Shown piece by piece: positions 11,001-11,539 of a stretch of 11,539 bases of DNA. How positions within the stretch are numbered: the first letter of the stretch is position 1; each line of letters opens with the position of its first letter. A program made the translations under genes and the position numbers. Source of the stretch: an uncultured Planctomycetaceae bacterium (GTDB lineage Bacteria; Planctomycetota; Planctomycetia; Pirellulales; Pirellulaceae); NCBI GenBank assembly GCA_903927685.1, contig CAIYOB010000479.1, forward strand, positions 1 through 11,539. The letters are read 5' to 3'. The notes under the pieces are model-generated. The model worked only from the letters and a program-made list of their open reading frames with translations, was not told where the DNA came from and did not search any database.

Positions 11001-11539
11001 TCTGGACGCGGGCCAGGACACGCTGGTCGTGGTCGGAAACTCGCTGTCGCAGACCTTTGACATCAGCATCCCGGCCGGCAGCGTCCGCGTCAACGACCTG
11101 AACGATGCGAGCAACGACGGTAACGTGACCTTCGTCGGCAACGAGTCGCTGGAGGTCTTCGGCCTCGAAGGCGACGACACGTTCAACGTGGTCGCCGGGG
11201 CGATCCCGCTGTTCGTCGACGGCGGCGACCCGATCGGTCAGACGGCGGGCGACAAGTTCAACATGCTCACCGGCGGCGGGGCAGTGGTCTTCGAGGCCGG
11301 GCCCGAACCGGACGAGGGCGGGATCCGCGTCGGCACCAACGCCCGGATCAGCTACGACCACATCGAAGCCGGACAGGTGACCGGATTCGACTGTGCGGTG
11401 ATCATGGGCACCAACGGCGACGACGACATCACGATCATCGCTCGTACGCAACTGACCAATCCGCTGCGGTATGCCACGGCGGACGGCAACAAGGACTTCA
11501 CGTCGACGGTCAACGACGGCATCGAGATCCTGTGGGTCA
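1..11539 (+). CDS. Giant acidic beta-strand repeat protein, internal fragment (both ends missing)
   Basis: Frame 1 is read through the entire window without a stop: 3,846 complete codons plus one extra base. The GTG at base 1 is not taken as a start, because no upstream ribosome site can be seen and the first residues lack a charged and hydrophobic signal sequence. The translation is rich in Asp, Gly, Thr, Val and Ala, very poor in Lys (about 13) and has a single Cys (codon 11392-11394). Short alternating hydrophobic stretches are separated by D/G/N turns such as GLDGDDTFTI and GGNPTASDTLIV. Such proteins in environmental bacteria are usually secreted or surface-attached, and acidic Gly-Asp turns often bind calcium; both points are inference here. 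No catalytic motif, membrane span, sorting signal or known globular domain is recognised. Residues 681 onward follow a repeat period of about 990 residues. G/C-ending codons dominate; TTA, CTA and TCA are rare. Exact function is unknown. Confidence 0.96.
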   Translation, partial: MQTTLDTREGSDHVTIAGDRLSANNLFLGEGAGMISQGNDQFTVNIAAHLGQTAFAPILSLVLEGDGNPAADSNNRDRLTINDNNAGFARNLNYDYLNAAGDLDILANAANAGLAGANNATLAVNVRTMETLIFNGGGNNDLVRVTGTDSDDDMTVALLPSGAVPGPIAPNPDSARQTSAGNSALVFLNGNPYTQAPGVASPGDSLAGNLPGLAGVTGRTGPDMLINGIAFPAGLTLDGSGVTAGGIGNRAIIQAASEARVAVPGGTNNVFGFGVGTLIPGFGAGNGFDNIRVNDGVSGPNRVAVLNASGVGGFLVPVTVVPASFVQSAPTPPRPGLIVNAGDEAGVRTTGPQAGLVADDIFVAAHSMFNIQINGNLPPLNFDINGMPIGDQLNVASTSSFSLWSDKETPPNVSVVAGNDPYGVRFSSIERTLLAPGNGVINLIGDQNNPQIDQTDWFRVVGRNIDFPSDTDAGYQEGFLVLNDSSPIMFDGVQFLNSYGFDLQGQNLINPPLAAPDNPATQSPAANIDTLEVTPYADNTPRGWGVHLNWNEGVPNAADPTPDGDPVDLLIYHTSLYGGAVSEGIVIQPSAVDGGQLFSNNTATGTPVVVIDYMANTDIRVHDDDGFVADTDTLTLRGTNPDPAGTPGAPSGREEVSADFNAAGNAADPMVTVRDQATGTYLYRVQTFTGFNTINFDLLAGDDAIGISGRNDGSLTINIDGGDPVDSDWIGLDMTTGADTYAISPGPQPNSQLILARLSTGMQAPETVINAVDFEQVLVASLGINAASGDGGADRLTFNGTGNADTMTLVALPDEVHADGGTVRVNDGPQITFDDLGDRSSISLNGLQGDDVIQATQATNWLISAVNIDGGLPSASDRFTLVGTSSNDAISFTATGENTGTIAITSPATGGTTTTYGLTDVESAAIDAQGQTGVDTVTSTLAQSWIVPDPFVAGRGTIMSTDIGGNPLLPLAYDDVENPVVSGTTVVIQGSAADDWITVGYEDLAGDGSANQIVVRVSNVPGVPGNPTDVTGYADVVLQGLGGDDRFTVDPEVWNQGGMRVTVLGGDPGDSDVLLMDHSQHVALTRSYSVSYAAGAADDAGTVAEAGNQFLNFSGVELLQLLGNGRSDVLELNDDLSDNTWQIAPGPAIQLAATRSAIDGRTPIDFEGFAEATFVNRGGVDRFEVAPKRLTGSVIYEVIGLDTSPNAPVDTLVILGSAEGDDDQVTNRPIIVTDQKVELGVPVLYSGFGTLEIQGLDGDDVLQIDASGGPVRTPVLFDGGAGSDTLQVLGAPAPSPFAEVIYSVGPAVTEGRLAYEDANNNVLMRIDFINLEPVQDNVPAAVLTVVGTGADNAIDYVAGPNSGNAASIFTGQPTGLVRVDAFETIEFARKGSLVINAGAGDDVIHLNNPVTPFSLTGIAVLGGNPTASDTLIVNGLAATVGVNVTAQTITGASGALGAVPIAYAAIEHVTVVAGTSTTLSVSGSSSSEGVDYTLTPGATDDRGDIETIGVPISFVGFGPGSTLNFVGDALDGTDELTILGTSQNDSLSVAGTTGAVSFAGRATVTQTDIDELVIDGLDGDDQFTIDGDHPYFGVAVHGNNPDASDVLNFLSSGGNVTVDFGAGTVTEALFGPVSFSGLETLNVNVGGADLFVLGTVNDDQFSVTPDVTAATTRLVFNHTTVNANSIDQFTVNGVSGDDLLTVMATSTGNTIAVTGTYVHITVPARQRIDYANIDGLRVIGSTGSDTFNVTPSAATEMFLDGGDPVGILGDRISLTAAAATTFVAGPEGDEGGFRVAGYQAVSYDHIEAVDLNLAGNAFMVQGTNGADQIKVLGTGTNSYELSVNGGPAIVVSNSGGLTVDAKNGDDDIDIDVRALALSSLTVIGNNPSIDGDTLAVQGVVGTNNDNVSWTPTAFDAGSLVVGAQTITVQTIERLLYDGENGNESVTVHGSGWFIHTPGAARDAGTIQLRSGLAPDPNSRLAISYEHLGSNGNVTLDGTSLNDTLVARGTDSNDAFAVAATGDISLRSLYGDHVTLIHDGLEALVLDGLDGDDTFTIQATQPYVSIQLWGGNPAAGSDAAILNGTAAGDAIALTQAATGDLVTGLGGTITLVNVEDLTVNGLGGNDTLSATQFGGSTGLQSVVFNGGGQSGDTFSLTGTGDQDDIQVTPQSATSVTARANGLNPLLTVNLASDLTSTFTVSGGGNADAVTVHGSAAANTITVVRGSTTTVAVDATKRIDVAAAAETLTVAAGLGADTINVTGAQSSGVALTVDGGQPSGLPGAAAVDTMNVANSTAGTTVYSPGATDDSGTITTPDGAIPFYGLEVAKVAAFQASDIITAHGTNGPDQVALLNNGENRIWVNNQTVIGFTAFGTVNLQGRFGDDLISVTPVGLAGVTTVNVDGGDPTASDHLVVTATAASETITYAPTASDAGSVTVTGSPVVNFATTEAVVIDGRGGNDLLDVLTPAGANTITYTPGAQVDAGGVLVDSLAPMSFEGLGATGTLRFSDPGGRLDTLVHRGSDVADTFVVPGAGNITLTNTPGTHVAVATPGVDVLVLEGLAGNDLFRLSGTLPYMMTHTDGGDGDDDDTLSLDTAAGAVTVNLQSSTITGYGGTIHFQDLQTVNANVSGQNLTVNATAGDDTVEVTPLTATSGVLQANDADPVLNYSNLGATFLVDLLSGGEDRLIVYGNSTSETITVTPSTVTASAQPINYANTEALRVDGQEGSDTFNVTPAASTEILILGGDPIATLPGDVLNLVAGPAAVVFTAGPEGDEGGIQVWGTLPVSYDEIESISVDGDGTGDVTVNATNADNDITVVGTAADDFTVSVDGSPAVQFTDFATATINGLAGDDDIDIDLNGLADTALTVNGNDPSAGGADTVTITGSAAADAAVFTPTGVDSGTFDTSGLVTPISLNGIEALIYDGEAAGETLTVRGQADGDVIVHTPGAAVDAGLVQVDSLLAVDYLNLGASGSVTLDGQGGTDTVVARGTAGDDQLTVAAVTGVVSLTTIYGTHVPLRRTDAAGEFLTLDGLEGDDDFRLNLPQPYATVTTLGGGPGNSDVLTVQDQAGVADVLEVNTGFAPGEGSVEVNGGPQTLDYVGIEHVVLLASEDVGDSLEIEDDLADNLWQVFSGPIFGDRVQIDNRETYDYAGFDSVELDNDAGSDVFRIHPTELDGFLSLFMVDADGDDTLELVGTNNADSLLHTAAAQYTVNAVPIDFGGISTLQLTGLDGADTMTADLSILAGGVNTLVVDGGEPSASGGIVADALSLTVLGSARITQSGDFGSGTVDQAGAVTVNYATLEGVNIQSKTAASTLLIRGTNDGDQIAISPVAGNNNQGRVWINDGTVMTFNTAADANFGTAVLQGRFGDDHFSVTPIANVNITAEGNDPTASDTVVINATANTRFAPTSSSSAVVTVVGFAPVTLQTMEGLALGGNDGNLVLTVATPAGAYSSRLTPGATPDSGAVQVGSLLPLDFTNLGLGGSLVLDDADAVQDDTFIYLGTSADDVFSVNAAGQVNLNSQIVVDPSDALNLSLKALEGDDVFNVVGGLAYGMVHVEGDGPSASDTLNLDSPLAAVTVDLEARTVVGYVGTVHYSGIETIDLDAGGMTPTVRSTSVDDDITVTVYDANSGKVERALAVQQNGQVQGDIVAPVVYYGNTVGTAVNVDLDAGQDTLVVVGNSLSQTFDISIPAGSVRVNDLNDASNDGNVTFVGNESLEVFGLEGDDTFNVVAGAIPLFVDGGDPIGQTAGDKFNMLTGGGAVVFEAGPEPDEGGIRVGTNARISYDHIEAGQVTGFDCAVIMGTNGDDDITIIARTQLTNPLRYATADGNKDFTSTVNDGIEILWV
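2041..4032 (+). repeat. Long repeat copy 0, second part, divergent (residues 681-1344)
   Basis: This stretch lines up with the later part of copies A and B in motif order and spacing. GG-D/N-P type turns start at residues 721, 870, 1065 and 1279 (spacings 149, 195, 214). The matching turns in copy A are at 1761, 1884, 2069 and 2273 (123, 185, 204), and in copy B at 2743, 2869, 3053 and 3253 (126, 184, 200). The AGPE-DEGG cassette is degenerate here: only a PGPQP remnant and a later VDFEQ remain. The WFIHTPGAARDAGTI segment of copy A has a diverged counterpart at about base 2833 (WIVPDPFVAGRGTI). The copy is about 55-60 residues longer than its equivalents, mostly through longer loops. Start and end are set by alignment by eye and could shift by tens of residues. 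Confidence 0.72.
3382..3576 (+). repeat. DDL-x-DN-x-WQ block, copy 0
   Basis: A 65-residue block begins DVLELNDDLSDNTWQ and ends RFEVAPKRLTG. It matches a block 1,986 residues downstream in copy B: acidic start, invariant DDL-x-DN-x-WQ, a GP pair after the Trp, an R-x-x-x-D-(F/Y)-x-GF core and a D-x-F-x-(V/I)-x-P end. No counterpart is seen at the expected position in copy A. Confidence 0.78.
4033..7014 (+). repeat. Long repeat copy A (about 994 residues, 1345-2338)
   Basis: This is a full copy of the long repeat, opened here at VVGTGADN and ended before AHGTNGPD, the equivalent opening of copy B. GG-P turns fall at offsets of 77, 253, 416, 539, 724 and 928 residues from the start, against 63, 242, 404, 530, 714 and 914 in copy B. 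Conserved landmarks in order are: GDDVIHL; LTPGATDDRG (4480); GLDGDDQFTI; GSDTFNVTP (5227); the AGPEGDEGG cassette (5350); NGDDDIDIDV; LLYDGENG; HTPGAARDAG (5863); GLDGDDTFTI; and SPGATDDSG. The part at about 6250-6810 keeps the length but not the sequence of its counterparts in copies 0 and B. The phase chosen for the repeat is arbitrary; only the period is meaningful. Confidence 0.85.
5188..5424 (+). repeat. AGPE-DEGG cassette, copy A
   Basis: A 79-residue block reads YANIDGLRV, GSDTFNVTP, LDGGDPVG, AGPEGDEGGFRV and VSYDHIEA in order. It is the best conserved part of the long repeat and its counterparts lie 2,949 and 5,943 bases downstream. At DNA level the GSDTFNVTP codons (5227-5253) differ from those of copy B only at few positions. 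Two clustered acidic turns (GGDP and PEGDEGG) within 30 residues could form a metal site; this is inference. Confidence 0.85.
8137..8376 (+). repeat. AGPE-DEGG cassette, copy B
   Basis: An 80-residue block with YANTEALRV, GSDTFNVTP, LGGDPIA, AGPEGDEGGIQV and VSYDEIES in the same order and spacing as copy A. The central AGPEGDEGG nonapeptide is identical to copy A. Confidence 0.85.
9340..9525 (+). repeat. DDL-x-DN-x-WQ block, copy B
   Basis: A 62-residue block begins DSLEIEDDLADNLWQ and ends VFRIHPTELDG. It pairs with the block in copy 0. The Trp residues of the two blocks are residues 1141 and 3127, a distance of exactly two long-repeat periods of 993. Confidence 0.78.
9949..11539 (+). repeat. 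Long repeat copy C, cut by the window end (residues 3317 onward)
   Basis: This is the third copy, opened at IRGTNDGDQI. GG-P type turns lie at offsets 69, 242 and 424 residues, in agreement with copies A and B. Landmarks are GRFGDDHFSV, LTPGATPDSG (10363), GDDVFNV, GLEGDDTFNV, GGDPIG (11221) and AGPEPDEGG (11296). The copy breaks off after about 530 residues, shortly after the cassette, where the equivalent of GDDDIDID would be expected next. It has the only cysteine of the window (11392-11394), just before the GTNGDDDI turn. The repeat evidently continues beyond base 11539. Confidence 0.82.
11131..11370 (+). repeat. AGPE-DEGG cassette, copy C
   Basis: An 80-residue block with ESLEVFGLEGDDTFNV, VDGGDPIG, AGPEPDEGGIRV and ISYDHIEA. 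One Gly of the central nonapeptide is replaced by Pro; the SYDHIEA end is the same as in copy A. The codons for GGDP at 11221 match those at 2161 and 5281 almost base for base. Confidence 0.84.

Larger units (their letters stand above)
193..11259 (+). repeat. Dispersed GG-(D/N)-P-x-x-S-D-x-L-x-V turn motif, about 21 copies
   Basis: Copies start at bases 193, 2161, 2608, 3193, 3835, 4264, 4792, 5281, 5650, 6205, 6433, 6817, 7204, 7741, 8227, 8605, 9157, 9757, 10156, 10675 and 11221. The best matches are GGNPTASDTLIV, GGDPTASDHLVV, GNDPTASDTVVI and GDGPSASDTLNL; some have an insertion between Pro and the Asp (for example GGDPVGILGDRI). Each usually follows a G-D-D-x-F-x-V turn by 15-25 residues, so the two form a basic beta-hairpin-like unit. 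The motif resembles the GGxGxD core of RTX nonapeptides but is never in tandem nonapeptide arrays. Calcium binding is possible and not proven. Confidence 0.8.
439..11433 (+). repeat. Dispersed G-T-x-x-x-D-x-(hydrophobic)-x-V turn motif, at least 17 copies
   Basis: Examples start at bases 439, 2398, 2647, 4039, 4618, 4960, 5464, 5701, 6022, 6247, 7021, 8452, 8965, 9580, 9955, 10504 and 11407 (such as GTNGADQIKV, GTSQNDSLSV, GTAGDDQLTV, GTSADDVFSV). It usually marks the opening of a new beta segment about 20-40 residues before a G-D-D turn. Similar G-T-x-x-(N/D)-D turns occur in other large bacterial calcium-dependent repeat proteins; the link is by resemblance only. Confidence 0.72.

Noticed and set aside
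1..11539. CRISPR array, insertion sequence, phage genes or RNA genes
   Set aside because: The coding frame is unbroken throughout, the repeats are long coding repeats of varied sequence, and no direct-repeat/spacer pattern, inverted ends, transposase or tRNA/rRNA-like sequence was seen.

Overview
The whole window lies inside one protein-coding gene. Frame 1 of the + strand is open from base 1 to the last complete codon (11536-11538): 3,846 codons with no stop. No start or stop codon can be assigned, so both ends of the gene are outside the window. There is no intergenic DNA and no second gene, RNA gene, mobile element, CRISPR array, promoter or terminator that I can support.

The product is a giant, acidic repeat protein built from short predicted beta-strands separated by Asp/Gly/Asn-rich turns. 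It has one cysteine and about 13 lysines in 3,846 residues. Three short motifs recur throughout: G-x-x-G-D-D-x-F-x-V, GG-D/N-P-x-x-S-D-x-L-x-V, and G-T-x-x-x-D-x-(hydrophobic)-x-V. I see no enzyme domain, membrane segment, signal peptide or anchor in this part. The style is that of very large secreted or surface proteins with RTX-like or cadherin-like acidic repeats.

Layout: bases 1-2040 (residues 1-680) are an irregular N-proximal part with few recognisable repeat motifs and several aromatic-rich stretches. From base 2041 onward the protein is organised as a long-period repeat of about 980-995 residues: the second part of a divergent copy 0 (2041-4032), full copy A (4033-7014), full copy B (7015-9948) and truncated copy C (9949-end). 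Each full copy appears to contain two related halves of about 460-520 residues, which points to stepwise internal duplication. The best conserved part of the long repeat is an 80-residue cassette carrying AGPE-(G/P)-DEGG.

Organism: DNA is GC-rich with G/C-ending codons preferred. Together with a giant acidic beta-repeat protein this suggests a planctomycete or a related environmental bacterium with giant surface proteins. That is an inference from style; nothing in the window is a taxonomic marker. A role in adhesion, cell-surface structure or calcium-dependent folding is plausible but not shown by the sequence.
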